A DNA stretch of 64,000 nt, from contig JAKSZU010000002.1 in NCBI GenBank assembly GCA_026018925.1, forward strand, positions 53,958,337 through 54,022,336, given 5' to 3'. The position numbers and the translations under genes are program-made. Positions 44,597 to 55,992 of this stretch are shown here, piece by piece; the stretch's first letter is position 1, and the number at the start of each line of letters is the position of its first letter. Source of the stretch: Tupaia tana. Its lineage: Eukaryota > Chordata > Mammalia > Scandentia > Tupaiidae. The notes beneath the pieces are model-generated. The model saw only the letters and a list, made by a program, of their open reading frames with translations. It was not told the origin of the DNA and ran no database searches.

Positions 44597-46177
44597 CAAT
44601 CACTTATTTAGTCACTTAGAACAATTCATTGTTAACAGGTCATCTTGAAGGAGGTGGGGTGGAGAACAGCAATTGAGTGTCTGCGGGAAAGGGAAGGCCT
44701 TGCCACATCAGTGTTGGAACCTTCCTTCAATGCCTTTGTTGATGAGAATGGTGATTAACAGTGCATCTTTGTTTAGGTTCAGGTAAGGACATGGCTCTCT
44801 GGTCTTCTCCATTTCTTTTCTGAGGAAGTTCTACTCAGAACACGGGCTGCCAGTAGAAGGGGTAAAGTGAATGCAGGAGTGTTTACAGAGGGGGTGATGC
44901 AGGATTGAGGTTTGGTGGAAGAATTGAGGTTCTAGTAGGCATGGACTGAGGTGCCCTGAGAATGGAGAGAAGTGACAAGAAGGCTTAGGGATTGAGGAAC
45001 AGCTTTGTGGTCTAACCTTCACGAGAGAGAGAGATCAGGCCCAGATTCTTGGTGATGTCTCTCTCAGGTCTTTGGATGTTGTGTAATGTGTGTGTTCAAC
45101 TATTTCTCTATGTTCTAGGTTGTGACAGCTTTATTAGATGTAGAGTGAGAATGAGACCTCAAAGACAGAATCTGTTTGACTGTGGGCTGGTGCTAAGAAC
45201 TTCAAATAAGAAATACCCTGCAGTGGATGTGAAGTTAGACCAGTGTCCTAGACAGTTGGTCTGGGAGTCCAGGAATTTGGACTCTCCTCTCACTGACTCA
45301 ACCTATGCCCTGTGGGTGACAGCCTATAAGTGACTAGGTTTCTTAAACCTTATGTCAGGGATAATGATACTCTCTGGTATATGAGGGAGTATTAATTAAA
45401 GCAAGCAAACTGCGTGGCAATGCAGGGATGAAAGGGTTAAAACGAAGTGCAATTGTGAGGTATAGTAGGTTGTGTCACTTGCAGTCTATGTTGTAACTAG
45501 AATTGAAATAAAATAGAATTCAGATAAAATGTCTTACAATATAGTCTCTGTGGAGAATGGGCCTTGTTTCAGAATGTGTGTTGGAAACCACGTTGGTCAT
45601 CATATTAGTCAAGAAAACAATGTAGATTTGCATGTGGAATGTGCTTAAAGGCAGATACTGTTCCCTATAGTTTTGTAAATAGTGAAGAGAGCTGATTTTC
45701 AGATGTCACATGTATCGAATTTTTCTTTAGTAATTTCACTTCTTTATCATTCTATTCCCACCCTTATCCCATATGGATACAGACAGATCTTGAGGTTGGA
45801 AACCTCATGTCAGGTGATCACAGCCTGGTGGTGGGATGGAGATAAGGGATGCCTTGGTCAATACAACCTAAACATTTTCCCCATCTTCGTAAGTGGACTT
45901 TCTTGAGAGATTAAAGAATGATCTTGCTTATTATGGTTCTCAAAGCCCTGTTGCCAGTGCTTCCACCTAACCTGTGGTCCCATTTCACTGTCTACCTTGG
46001 AGTATTTTGACACAAGAAGTTACAAACAACCTGGCTCAGATAAAGCTGTGATTTCATAGTGCCGCTCTCTTCTCTCTGTTTCTTCTGTGGTGGCTGAGAT
46101 CCTAGATGGCTTCTGCTGAAGTGATCAAAATGGTGCCATGTGTAAGGCTAATTTTTGGAAATGAGAATCAGATTCTA
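44597..46177. other. Unassigned non-coding sequence
   Basis: No gene or named repeat. Several short open frames without domain signatures. Confidence 0.35.
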
Positions 46178-46400
46178 GGGTCAGCTGGGGTGGTGCAGGA
46201 GTAATGCAACAGTACGTGATGCAGGATTAGAATGGGAAGATCCTGGATTTGCATACAGAGGTCTCCTTGTGCATGCCAGGTGGATGTGCATGACTGTGAT
46301 CCAGGCTGACTGAGGCTGGGGGAGATTGCAGTGTGAAGACCCTGTCATGGTACCTGTTTCTCTTTCTCTTTGTCTCTCTTACATGGAAGAAATAAATAAA
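46178..46400 (+). mobile_element. Possible diverged tRNA-like SINE
   Basis: The layout is similar to class P: ggtcagctggggtggtgcag at the start, a ctctttctctttgtctctct tract and an A-rich end gaagaaataaataaactgag. The body does not align well with the other copies, so this is tentative. Confidence 0.35.
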
Positions 46401-46577
46401 CTGAGCAAAAAGAAAACTAAATCTCTTGGAGAAACTGGAATGCCTTATAATTCCCAGAAGAAGACTGTGAGCTTCTACATTGCTGAGCATGTTGAAGTCT
46501 TCAGAAGTGTCATACATAATATACATGCTTGCCTCTATGTTTTAATGTCTAAAAAAGTGATTTGTAAGAGCAAATGT

Positions 46578-46787
46578 CAAGGGGCCAACAGGTGGCATAA
46601 TGGTTAAGGTGCTAGACTCCCACATGGCTAACTGCTGTTTGAGTCCGAGACATGGTGGCTCACTTTCTTACTTTCCCTCTTGCTCTCTCTCTGTCACTGT
46701 GTGGTGAGTGCACATGCCCTATAGCAAATTAAGTAGTAGTAGTAGTAGTAGTAATAATAAAGTTAAATAAATAATTCTTTAGAAAAA
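46578..46787 (+). mobile_element. tRNA-derived SINE, class S with class L-like end
   Basis: The head is ggggccaacaggtggcataa; after the CT part it has gtgcacatgccctatagcaa and an (AGT)n tail (46732-46752). The flanks agagcaaatgt (46567-46577) and agaacaaatgt (46788-46798) differ at one base. It may be a class L copy that lost its middle. Confidence 0.92.
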
Positions 46788-46894
46788 AGAACAAATGTAA
46801 AAACTGGGGAATCCTGAAGAGTTTTATACTGTCCCAGGTTTATAAAGTTAGGCAGTGACTGGGCAGTGAGATCAGAGAATTCATGCATTCATCT

Positions 46895-46992
46895 AAGAGC
46901 TGTATTGATTTTTTGAGCGCTTCCTGTGTCCCAAGCATTATTCTGGGTGCTGGTACAATAGTTGACAAACCAGATAGAAATTCCAGTCAACA
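46895..46992 (-). mobile_element. L2 3' terminus, antisense
   Basis: The wording gagcgcttcctgtgtcccaa, gcattattctgggtgctggt and aatagttgacaaaccagata fits the reverse of the LINE-2 end. Confidence 0.5.
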
Positions 46993-47650
46993 TGGATACC
47001 ATTGTATTGTAGAGATTTTCAAAGCAGAGAAAAACATTGAGAACATCATCACCTCATCGATAAATTCTATTTCTAGCTGTCTTCATTTGTATGGGGTTGA
47101 GACCTTGGCTAAGCCCCAATCCCATGGCACTCCTCTCTCTGTAAATCAGTAAGGATTAAGTGTTTAAAACAAATGGTAATTATTGATTTTAATTCAAAAG
47201 TAGGGGTGATATTAAAAATATTTAACAACTTGTATGGCACACATACTGACCATACTGACCATGATACCTTAGTTGTGCTGTGAAAGCATTAACCCTTTGG
47301 TTCCAGTAGTCTCAGGAGAAGGGTTGAAGTAGCTGAGATGGTGGAAGATTTCAGACTGGGTATTCTTGGGGGCATTGGCTATTTCCAAAGTGGTACAAAA
47401 GTACTTCAGTGCTTTAACCACAGGATGACTGTACCAGACAAATTGATGAATAGCAATCCCACTCTTTAAAGAATCTAGAAAAACATTTATGTCCATGTGA
47501 GGTCTTGGCCAATATTCATGGATAAAAGATCCAGGAAGCAATAGAAGGTCTAATGTTAATTTCAACTTTGTATCTGAACTAGAACTTACAGTAACTCCAC
47601 ATCTTTGTAAGATGACTTTGAAAATAAAAAGACCTTAAAAATTGAAATAA
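46993..47650. other. Unassigned sequence with a minus-strand open frame
   Basis: A 98-codon open frame (47565-47269, minus) is not in a recognised repeat. It contains the pieces WPRPHMDINVFL and NAPKNTQSEIFHHL. I do not recognise a family, and no start context or splice structure stands out. Confidence 0.3.
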
Positions 47651-47810
47651 AGAGGCCAGCAGATGACATCGTGGCTAAGGCACTGGACTCCCACATGGCC
47701 AGGCATGGTTCAAGTCCTGAACCTGGTGACTTACATCCTCTCTCTCTCTCTGGTGAGCACACAAGTCCTATAGCAAACTTAAAAATAATAATTAATCAAT
47801 TAATTAAATT
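47651..47810 (+). mobile_element. tRNA-derived SINE, class S
   Basis: The head is agaggccagcagatgacatc, B box ggttcaagtcc, a short CT tract and gtcctatagcaaacttaaaa. Confidence 0.9.
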
Positions 47811-48755
47811 TTTTTTTAATTGCAGTAAATGGCAGTCCGATGGAGCAGAGCTGTTGGGTCACATGGTCCCTATAAAATAAACAGTACTTATTGGAAAAAA
47901 TGCCCTTGGAAATGCTTTGATGTGGTGATGTTTTCTTTTGGATTTACTCTGGTCTTGTCATTATTTGGTTTACACAGGAGTTGGCCAAGGAGGGAGCCAC
48001 ACCCGTTTGACCGGTAGACAGGAAATACTATTGGCAAGGAGCAGTTACCAAGTAATCCTAGTTGTGACTGTTGGCTCACTGTCATATTGCTGGTCCTGCA
48101 GGTTCCTAACCTGTCATCATGGATAGCAACATCCCCTGGCTTTTATTGAAGGCTTAATTGGAGTGTCTGATGCCTGCAGGGCTTAGCTGGTTGGCAATCT
48201 TGAAAATGGTGAAAGAAAGAAATAGAACCATGGTAAGCTGTTCCCTGTGCCTTCTTTTCTTCATTACAGGTGTATCCTGGCAAAAAAGATCTTTTCTATG
48301 GGGCACACAATGACCTCAAGGATTGCTAAAATGATTAGAGGCTGCCCAGAGTTACCCACCCACTTAAACAGAAACGGCCCAATCTCACTACATTTGCTTA
48401 CAAATTGTGTGATGAAAGAGGGATGTCAATCACTCAAACCCATTTCAAAGGAAAGCGCTCTACTTACATCCCCTGTTGGGTATCCAGTGACTGGTGGTGG
48501 CCAAAATGCCCTAGGGAAGTTAACTTATAGACCTGCCAGACTACTGTGACCTGGTATGCAAACCAAAAGCTGGGCCAATCTATTTTTTTCCTCTTGGGAA
48601 TGTGACCTATCAACTACTGAAAGTCTTGGAGGGAAATCAATAAGTGTTGTGGCTGACAATTAAAAGGTGGGGCTCAAGGGGGGCATTCATGGCCATACAG
48701 GTCAATGGTAGGGAGATTATAGAGAAGAAAATAGGTGCGATTGTAGTGTAACTAC
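47811..48755. other. Unassigned non-coding sequence
   Basis: No gene or named repeat; a 100-codon open frame (48247-48549) has no recognisable domain. Confidence 0.35.
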
Positions 48756-48756
48756 T

Positions 48757-49100
48757 TTCTTGCTTCATTCATTCATTCATCCATTAATAATGAACATTTG
48801 CTCTGTGTCAGGCACTCTTCTTGCTACTGAGGATATAGCAGTGAATAAAGCAGACAAAAATCTCAGCCCACATGGAGCATATACTCCAGTGAGGGAAATA
48901 TGAACAAGCAAACCAACCAACCAACCAACCAAAAAACACCAACAACGAGAAAATAGAAAACATAAATATGAGGTAGAGATAAGTGCTAGGGAGAATTGGA
49001 AATAATGCAGAAAAATCATGGAGAGAGAACAGATGAAATAAGACAGGCTGAACAGTCATCTGATCGGGATGAGCAGAGGGGGGTTCATTACACCGCTTTT
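48757..49100 (-). mobile_element. L2 3' region, antisense
   Basis: It begins with (TTCA)n at about 48765-48783, then atttgctctgtgtcaggcac, ctgaggatatagcagtgaat and cacatggagcatatactcca. It contains a (CCAA)n tract (48908-48931). Confidence 0.6.
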
Positions 49101-49379
49101 GAATATGTTTAAGATTTTTTTTCATAATAAAATGTGTAAAAAATGCAGGTAAGACGAATAGGGGGTAGTGGAGTAGGATAGGCTATTTGAGGAATAAAGA
49201 CCCACTGAAGCTTGCTCAAACAAAGGCGATGTATTGTGGGGATGCACAGGGAACAGAAGAGAAATGAGGTTCTTAGTTCCATCGAACAGAAGCTGTCACA
49301 GAACTAGATGTTAGAAAAGCCTGCCCTCAAGGAGTGAACCCAGAGGTAGGAATTCAATTTCCAAGCTCCAAGATCTGCT

Positions 49380-49705
49380 AAGACCCATGTCATTTCTTTT
49401 CTCAAATGCTTTGGTGACCTACCCTCTCTCCCCCGCCCCCATCTCAGAGTAAAAGGCAACTTCTTACTGTGGCTCATAGGCCCTGCACGACCTGCCCCCT
49501 CCTGCATCTAGCACCCCCCACCCAGTCACCCTGTTGGCCACGCTGCCCTCCCTATGGTCCTTTGACACTCCAGGAACACTGTTGCCTTTTAGGTTTTTGT
49601 ACCTGTTGTTCACTCTGCCTGGAACACTCATCCCCAGATGTCTGCTCGTCATTTTGTTTAGGCCTTTGCTCTAATGCCGTTTTTCTGTGAGGCTTTTCTC
49701 CCTCC
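49380..49705 (+). mobile_element. L2 3' region
   Basis: The order ggccctgcacgacctgcccc, ctgttggccacgctgccctc, ctctgcctggaacactcatc, then cgtcattttgtttaggcctt is LINE-2 in sense orientation. Confidence 0.75.
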
Positions 49706-49961
49706 ATAGGTCTAATACTGTAAGCACAGGGTGCTAGATGCAGGAGGGGCAGGTCTTGCAGGGCCTGTGAGCTCAGAAGGTGGGGGAGGATACCTCAGCC
49801 CAGGGAGTAGGTAAGGGGAGACCATCACGAAGTCTTTGTGAAGTGACACCTCCTTCTGATTTCATAACCCTTCAGGTGACCTAAAGCTTTTTATACTTAT
49901 TTGGAAACTTTAAGAGAAGAAGTACCCTCGAACCAAAAGCAAATTTAAGAACACTTATTTA

Positions 49962-50066
49962 TTTTAAAATCTTATGTTATGAGAAATAATAACATAGACA
50001 TTCCCTGTGCTCATTTGTTTTAAAATCCTATATTATGAGAAATAATAACAGACATTCCCTGTGCTC
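49962..50066. repeat. About 56-bp tandem duplication
   Basis: Two units begin ttttaaaatc and contain tatgagaaataataacatag in the first (49962-50017) or tatgagaaataataacagac in the second (50018-50066). They end in attccctgtgctc. The second unit has a 3-bp deletion and a few changes. Confidence 0.93.
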
Positions 50067-50630
50067 CTCCAGTACTAAAACGTGAATGACGACCTGGAAG
50101 TTAGAAAGTATTACTGAGTAAAGGTGGCCATTAAGGAGAAGAGCTTTTAATTAGTATTCTCTGCTGTATTTGATGGTAAAATCAGGCCCCTTCTGTTAGG
50201 GTCTATTTTACTTAGCATTTATCATGTCAGTAAGGTTGAAGAACTACTATCTGAAAATAGCTCCTATCTTTGAGTCTGTCCAAGGTCTCCAACCCCTGCA
50301 GTCCCTGAAGCCACCTTCTCACCTTACTCATCTAAACCTCAGAGTCGAGCCTTTCATCAGGCCTTCCCACAAATAACTCCACCAAGGCCAGAACTCACAC
50401 AGGGAAAGGAGCTGCATGTGTCCTTGTGACTTCCTCAGGTGAGAATGTTGTAAAACCAGTTTGCCAGAGAGCCCTCCTGCTCTTACCAATGGATGAGCAG
50501 GTGTGAGCTGGGCGCTTCCTCAATAACACTATTTTGTCTGTATAACCCCTTTGTATCCAAGATGGGATGAGCTCAATGCTACATTTATTTTTCCATGTAA
50601 AATGTTGTAGTGAGAAAGGAAAAACTTTTT
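50067..50630. other. Unassigned non-coding sequence
   Basis: No gene or named repeat seen. Confidence 0.35.
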
Positions 50631-50636
50631 AAAAAA

Positions 50637-50935
50637 AGTTTATTTATTCACGACAGAGAGTAGGTAAGTTTATTTAATCACAACAGAGTGGGTAAGTTTA
50701 TTTATTCACGACAGAGAGTGGGCACATTATAGATGAGAAAGACGACCCTCAACAGGGTCTCAACATGTCATGATCACCTTTTTCCAATCCTCTGGCTTGT
50801 CAGGATCCTGGGCCATGTGAGGATGCACCTGGCATGTTTTCAAGCTGTCCTGGGGATATGAACCTGCAGTTATCTATGTGGCTTCCAGCACTGCAGTTAA
50901 GTTTGCTATTGACTGTGCCACCAGGCTGGGCTGAG
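50637..50935 (-). mobile_element. Class P SINE, antisense, with a triplicated segment
   Basis: The minus-strand head is cagcccagcctggtggcaca. At the left end a unit of about 30 bp, with gtttatttattcacgacaga, occurs three times (50637-50725), the middle copy diverged. This makes the copy longer than its class. Confidence 0.8.
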
Positions 50936-50955
50936 AAAGGAAAATTAAAAAAAAG

Positions 50956-50956
<1 letters not shown>

Positions 50957-51008
<52 letters not shown>

Positions 51009-51120
51009 GTAATATATATACATACACACACAAACATACATACATATATATATATACACACACACACACATTTATACACATACATATATACATGTATGTA
51101 TGTATATATGTATATTTATA
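50957..51120. repeat. (TA)n with TATG/CACA compound microsatellite
   Basis: About 23 TA units, then mixed CATA, CACA and TATG units to about 51120. Confidence 0.95.
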
Positions 51121-51136
51121 AAAATATATTTTCTTT

Positions 51137-51397
51137 TGGACCAGCAGTTGGCGTAATGGCTATGTCGCTGGACTCCCACGTAGTCGATCGCGGTTCGCAC
51201 CCCGGACCCGGTGGCTTAAAACTCACGCCGGGCACGTGTGCGTGCGTGCCCAAGATCCCGAGAGGAGAATGGAGGAGAAGGGATTGCGGCGTGACCATCC
51301 CCCCTGGGGGGTGATTTCTCGCTTTCTGTCTGTCTGTCTGTCTGTCTCTGTCTGTCTGGCGAGCGCACGTGCCCTATAGTGAAAACCTCTCAAAAAA
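51137..51397 (+). mobile_element. Class L SINE, CpG-rich
   Basis: The head is ggaccagcagttggcgtaat and the B box region cggttcgcaccccggacccg, with many CpG sites. A (TGTC)n expansion (51328-51346) replaces part of the CT tract. It ends with agtgaaaacctctc and poly(A). It looks among the youngest copies. Confidence 0.96.
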
Positions 51398-51444
51398 AAA
51401 TCTATTTTTTTTTTTTACCATGAGATAGGAGGAAATGTCACAGC

Positions 51445-51690
51445 ATCAAAGGTAATTAGCATTTACGGAATGTTCGTATGTAGTGCTCTGCATTTCCCTC
51501 ATATTTATAGTCTGTCATGATTTTATATCTATAAACTGCCCCTTCCCATGAAAGTGGCTGACTTTATCAGTTTTGTTTTACAGGAAATGGCTGAGCAGGC
51601 AAAGAAGGTGGTCGAAAGCCTTAGCGGGACCAGCAGTAGGAGTGACAGAGTCCGGATCAGAGCACGCACTGCTCAGTATCTATGTGCACA
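51445..51690 (-). mobile_element. MIR copy, antisense
   Basis: The order gcatttacggaatgttcgta, cagttttgttttacaggaaa, tggctgagcaggcaaagaag, then agtaggagtgacagagtccg is antisense MIR. The acceptor-like tttgttttacag is part of the repeat. Confidence 0.6.
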
Positions 51691-51849
51691 GGGTGGCCAT
51701 GCCATGGCCAACGTGGTTGTCTTTCACAGTTGTCTTCCTAGGTCACCTCACATGGCTTTGTACTTGGATCTACATCAGTCCTCTGTAATATGTCAGAAAC
51801 ACCAGGGAGAAGTGTCTCACTCACCCTTAGGGAGCATTTTCTGTTTTTT

Positions 51850-52117
51850 ATTTTTCTTTTCTTTTCTTTTTGGTTTTGCAATATGGCACATGCACTTGTC
51901 AGAGACAGAGAGAGACACAGAGAGGGAAAGTGAGAAATCACCTCTCAGGGCGGATGGCCATACTGCAATCCCTTCTTCTCCATTCTCTTCCTCAGGTTTT
52001 GGGGATACACACACACACATGCTGGGTGTGATTCTCAAGCCTCCAGGTCCAGGATTCCAACTATGGTCAACCATGTGGGAATCCAGTGCCTTAACCGTCA
52101 CACCACCTGCTGGCCCC
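51850..52117 (-). mobile_element. tRNA-derived SINE, class L-like, antisense
   Basis: The left end is ttttgcaatatggcacatgc and the minus-strand head at right is ggccagcaggtggtgtgacg. Flanks of the form cattttctgttttt (51835 on) and cattttctattctt (52118 on) look like its target-site duplication. Confidence 0.92.
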
Positions 52118-52132
52118 CATTTTCTATTCTTT

Positions 52133-52735
52133 TTTTTGCCCTTAGTTTTTTTTTTTTTTTTTTTTTTTCCTTTGACTTAGCCTGAACACTGGTGCCAAGG
52201 GAGGCAAAATTGCAGGACACACCCCGAAGGTTAGGGCTCCTCTGTTCAAGGGTATTGGTTCGTCCAGGACACGGCGTTTTACTTAGAAGGGCTCTGGGAA
52301 AGAGGGTCTTCTGATTATACAGCAAACTCAGCTTCAGGAAATATCATCTTAATATTAATAAATATGAGGCTATTCTGGCCCAAATGTCACTCTGCCCCCT
52401 TTCTTTCCATCTGAAGTGCATAAATCAGGAGAATCTGTTTATTACTCTGATCATGGAAACAATGAACACTACCAGCCTATTCACAGCTGCCAAAATCTTT
52501 CTCAGGAAGCAAACTGGTTCTCAAAGGTTGATCAACCAGTGACACATTCTATAAATACCTGCCACTTTATTAATACGGTAACAGCCACATTAATTTGTTC
52601 TGGTTTTTCATTAAGGTCACCCAGAGCCTGAACCTGGTGCTTTTCATTGGGGTGTGGCTCTTCAGTTCAGAACAATGATGGAGATGATTTCCTTCTGACT
52701 CCCTACGAGAGCATTATTATCATGGTGCTCCCTTT
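52133..52735. other. Unassigned sequence with poly(T)
   Basis: A T run of about 22 lies at 52147-52168. Beyond it I recognise no gene or repeat. Confidence 0.35.
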
Positions 52736-52739
52736 ATTA

Positions 52740-53100
52740 GCTGCTCTAACAAGTAGACCAAACATTTCTCGTGGTTAACCTAATGGGAATTTATTTGCCC
52801 CTCCTCTTCTATATGGCAGGTGCATTTTCCCCGTTCGGGGAGCCTGAGACTCAGGCTTCTTCTTTCTGATCTGCCACTCCCCAAGCCTTACCACGATCAG
52901 CATCAGTGGGCGGATGGGGAAGAGAATAGAAAGTACTAACCTAGATGGCCAGGGGTCACTTCTGCTCACGTCTCCCCCATGAGAACCTGCTCATGGCCAC
53001 ACTTCAAGGTCAAGCAGAGCTGGGAAATGTGCTCCCTGGCTGGGCAGCCAGTTCTCGGCGGTAACTCCGTACTATAAAAGGGGGAGTGAAAATGTGGGTA
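52740..53100 (-). mobile_element. Possible LTR remnant, antisense
   Basis: The start, tagctgctctaacaagtaga followed by gggaatttatttgcccctcc, resembles the reverse of a MaLR LTR end. The right part (agagctgggaaatgtgctcc) fits old LTR wording. Family not assigned. Confidence 0.3.
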
Positions 53101-53105
53101 CACAA

Positions 53106-53234
53106 AGGGTCTTCAAAGAGTTCATGGCAAATATGTATTATAAAAAAAACCCCTGCGAATGGATTTCTAGCATTTTTTGCACCCAAATAAATTCGGGTTT
53201 TACTTTTTTTTTCATCATTTTTTTGAAGTCCCCT
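53106..53234. mobile_element. Palindromic mariner-like MITE
   Basis: The left end agggtcttcaaagagttcat and the right end tttttgaagtcccctt are inverted repeats. Inside, tgcacccaaataaattcggg matches the second half of the copy at 36400-36770. This copy is uninterrupted. Confidence 0.6.
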
Positions 53235-54000
53235 TATATCTAGCCATCCACAGCCTGTTTCTTTTAGTAATGAAAGAAATAAATGTGGGCTATTTTCTGG
53301 GGTACTTTAAAACTTGGTTCCACTTTAGAAAGTGCCCAAAATTTGTATTCTGCTCTGACACAAAATTTTGCAGTGTGTGTGAAAGTCAGAGCAAGGGCCC
53401 TCGCTGCATACCGGTTAGGTGTGGGGGTTCAGGCATGTCAGGGCCTGACAGAGGGCTGGAAAGAATTCTGTTTGATGAAATCCTAATGAACTTTAAGCAG
53501 ATAGTGGGTGGTTGAGCTGGGGATGAAGATAACAACCCTTTACCTTCCTGACAGTCAACTGGACAGGGAGGAACCACCATGAGGGAAGAAGATAAACCTT
53601 ATAGGTCTGCGAACTCTATAGAAAGGGTGAGGTTGGCTGCATGGGATCACACAGAGGGGTATGATTAAGGATAGCACTATTGGTATTATTGAGTCTTGTT
53701 ATTATTAACAACAAAACCTGCATAGATTTCCACCTATGCATAACTTTACTATCTTATTGTCTGAATCAAAATAACGTTATTATTCTAGAAAACTGTGACC
53801 AATGGAGAGAAAAACTATAGCCAACTTTATCTATCATTGAAGAAACGTCCTGAAAGATCTTTTATGCACTCTTCTATAAAAAGCATCAAACAATAGTTTA
53901 CACCTGAGACTCTTGGAATCTCCTTTGTTTTGTCCACCAATCCTAAATTATAGTAGAATGACTCTTGCTCAACCCTAACCATGCCCTCACATCAAAATAC
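53235..54000. other. Unassigned non-coding sequence
   Basis: No gene or named repeat seen; AT-rich from 53690. Confidence 0.35.
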
Positions 54001-54018
54001 CTGCTTTAAACCAGATTT

Positions 54019-54404
54019 CAACATCTCTGTTTTGTAGGTTGGCCATATGTTTTGGTGGTTAAGAGCCAACTGCATGGTTTGAATCTTGGCTCCAGGGTTT
54101 GAAAAACATGCTGGGCACACATGTATGTGCCTAAAATCCAGCAAGATGGAGAGATAGAAAAAAGGGATTTTGCTGTGTGACCACTTCTCATTGGAGCGTG
54201 TCTTCTTTTTCTGTGTCTCTCTGGTGAGCCTGCACCCTTTGGCAATTATATAATATATATAAAATACTCTATTGTATACACACACACACACATATATATA
54301 GCATGCAGCAAGTGCCCACAGTTGTGGAGCTAGGATCCATGATGCACACCTGTTAGGGTGTGCACGCACGCGCGCGCGCGCGTGTGTGTATGTGTGTGTA
54401 AAGC
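54019..54404 (+). mobile_element. Insertion with 18-bp direct repeats, containing a class P SINE
   Basis: The flanks ctgctttaaaccagattt (54001-54018) and ctgccttaaaccagattt (54405-54422) match at 17 of 18 bases. Inside is a class P SINE (about 54036-54250, head taggttggccatatgttttg). After it come an AT/CA microsatellite, a segment I cannot assign (54301-54356) and an alternating GC/GT tract. The interval is longer than a SINE alone. Confidence 0.75.
54357..54400. repeat. Alternating CG/CA/TG tract
   Basis: The run gcacgcacgcgcgcgcgcgc continues into gtgtgtgtatgtgtgtg. It is a strong candidate for Z-DNA and CpG-dense. Confidence 0.92.
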
Positions 54405-54422
54405 CTGCCTTAAACCAGATTT

Positions 54423-55827
54423 AAGAATTTCAATAACTGTACCTTCTTAGCCCTCCCCTTTTTAATAGGTTTCCAAGTTTTTGAAGACCGTGTTCTTCAC
54501 TTCCGTAAGCAGTAAAACTCAGCCTTGAGTTATCAACAGGTTGTTTTGGTGATATTCATGTAGCCAGAATTCCATAGCATCTCCTGATGTGGAGGCAGGT
54601 GCCAACTTCTAAAGGGAAAGGAAACTCTAAAGAAATTTTCACTCACATGAAGAAGTGGTTCTGTTGGAAGCTCTAAGCCACCAAGTAGGCCCAGCTCTCT
54701 CACATGCTGGCTTCATAAAAGTCTTTTTAACACTGGTGGGAGAAGTACCGCACCCCCACACTGTGATTCAGAGAAACAATGTGATCCTGAGGAACACCAG
54801 AAACTAACTAGAAGAACAGCTAGTTCTTCTAGTGGACCGCCGGGAGGCAGCAGTCCTTGCAGAGAGATCCCTGACAGTCTGCAGAGAGTGGCAGAGGCAG
54901 GAGGAATGGAATGACTAGCTGGGAGCCCACCTAAGACATCTTGGGAGCTTATGCACAGGCAACAGTGAACGTTATGGATGGGGCTCTTAGGCTGACCCTA
55001 GCTACTTTTCTTTACACTGTATTCCCCATGCCTGGGACAGCATGATTATGCATAGAAGACTGACATTCCAAGTCCTGTGGTCATAAGAATTGAGTCCTTC
55101 TGTCCCTCCTAAGAAGTGAGCAGCCACTAGAAAAAGTACAGGAAGTAGGTCAGTTTCAAGAAGAAGCAGGCTTGAGGGCTGCCCAGAAAATGAATAGAAA
55201 GAATAAGGGACTATGGGCCCTGGGCTATGGGGGAAAAGGGGCACAAGAGAAAGTGAATACATACATGTATTTATGTATGTATATCCAAAGTAGAATGGAG
55301 TTGGGATCCCAGGAAAACAGCTTAGGGGGAAGAGGCGCCCCGTAAGGACCCCCAGGACCTCTTCTATAATAGCTTGTGGAGTAATTTCCGATTTGGGGCT
55401 GGGTTAGAGAAGAAAAAGAGAAAATACAGAGGAATTATCATCTCAGCAGGGTACGATTTGCAGGAAATGTCTCTGATAAAACCTTCACTTTCCATGAAAA
55501 CATGATCAGGCAATCAGTCACACTATAAGCTAAATAGCTAGTCGGCTTACTTTTCTTTCAACATTTAAGCAAGGAGGGAGAAATTTGACTTTGCGTGAGG
55601 GTGGAGGCTAAAAGGAATGTGGGAGCATTGGAAGAAGGAGAGGGAGAAGTTACGTAGAGCTTCTCATACTTCAGAAAAAATCAGGTGTGACGGGATGTTA
55701 TAACGGGGCCCTGAAACCAGCGGAGGTAGCGTGACATTCAACATGTATGTGTGTGTGTTTGTGTGTGGGGGGGTGTTCACAGGTGAGAAGGGACCAAACA
55801 ATCCTACTTACCCATTTCTTTTTTTTA
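54423..55827. other. Unassigned non-coding sequence
   Basis: No gene or named repeat. A short GT/G-rich segment lies at 55745-55772. Confidence 0.35.
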
Positions 55828-55992
55828 AAGAGCTATTAATTTATTTAATTCTATTTCTATTAATTATTATTTTTAAATTTGATCAGAGAGAAATGGAAAG
55901 GGAGAAAGCAAGACATCAGGTCCCCGACTCAAACCACCTTCAGTCATGTGGGAATCCAGCACCTTTAACCACCACACCATTTGCCGGTCCCT
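55828..55992 (-). mobile_element. tRNA-derived SINE, class S, antisense
   Basis: The AT-rich tail is at left. The minus-strand head at right is gggaccggcaaatggtgtgg. Confidence 0.9.

Noticed and set aside
51573..51620. Splice acceptor and coding exon near tttgttttacag
   Set aside because: The signal is part of an antisense MIR, in which this wording is standard.
51548..52180. The longest open frame (210 codons, plus strand)
   Set aside because: It runs through an antisense MIR and then an antisense class L SINE with poly(T), so its residues are repeat-derived.
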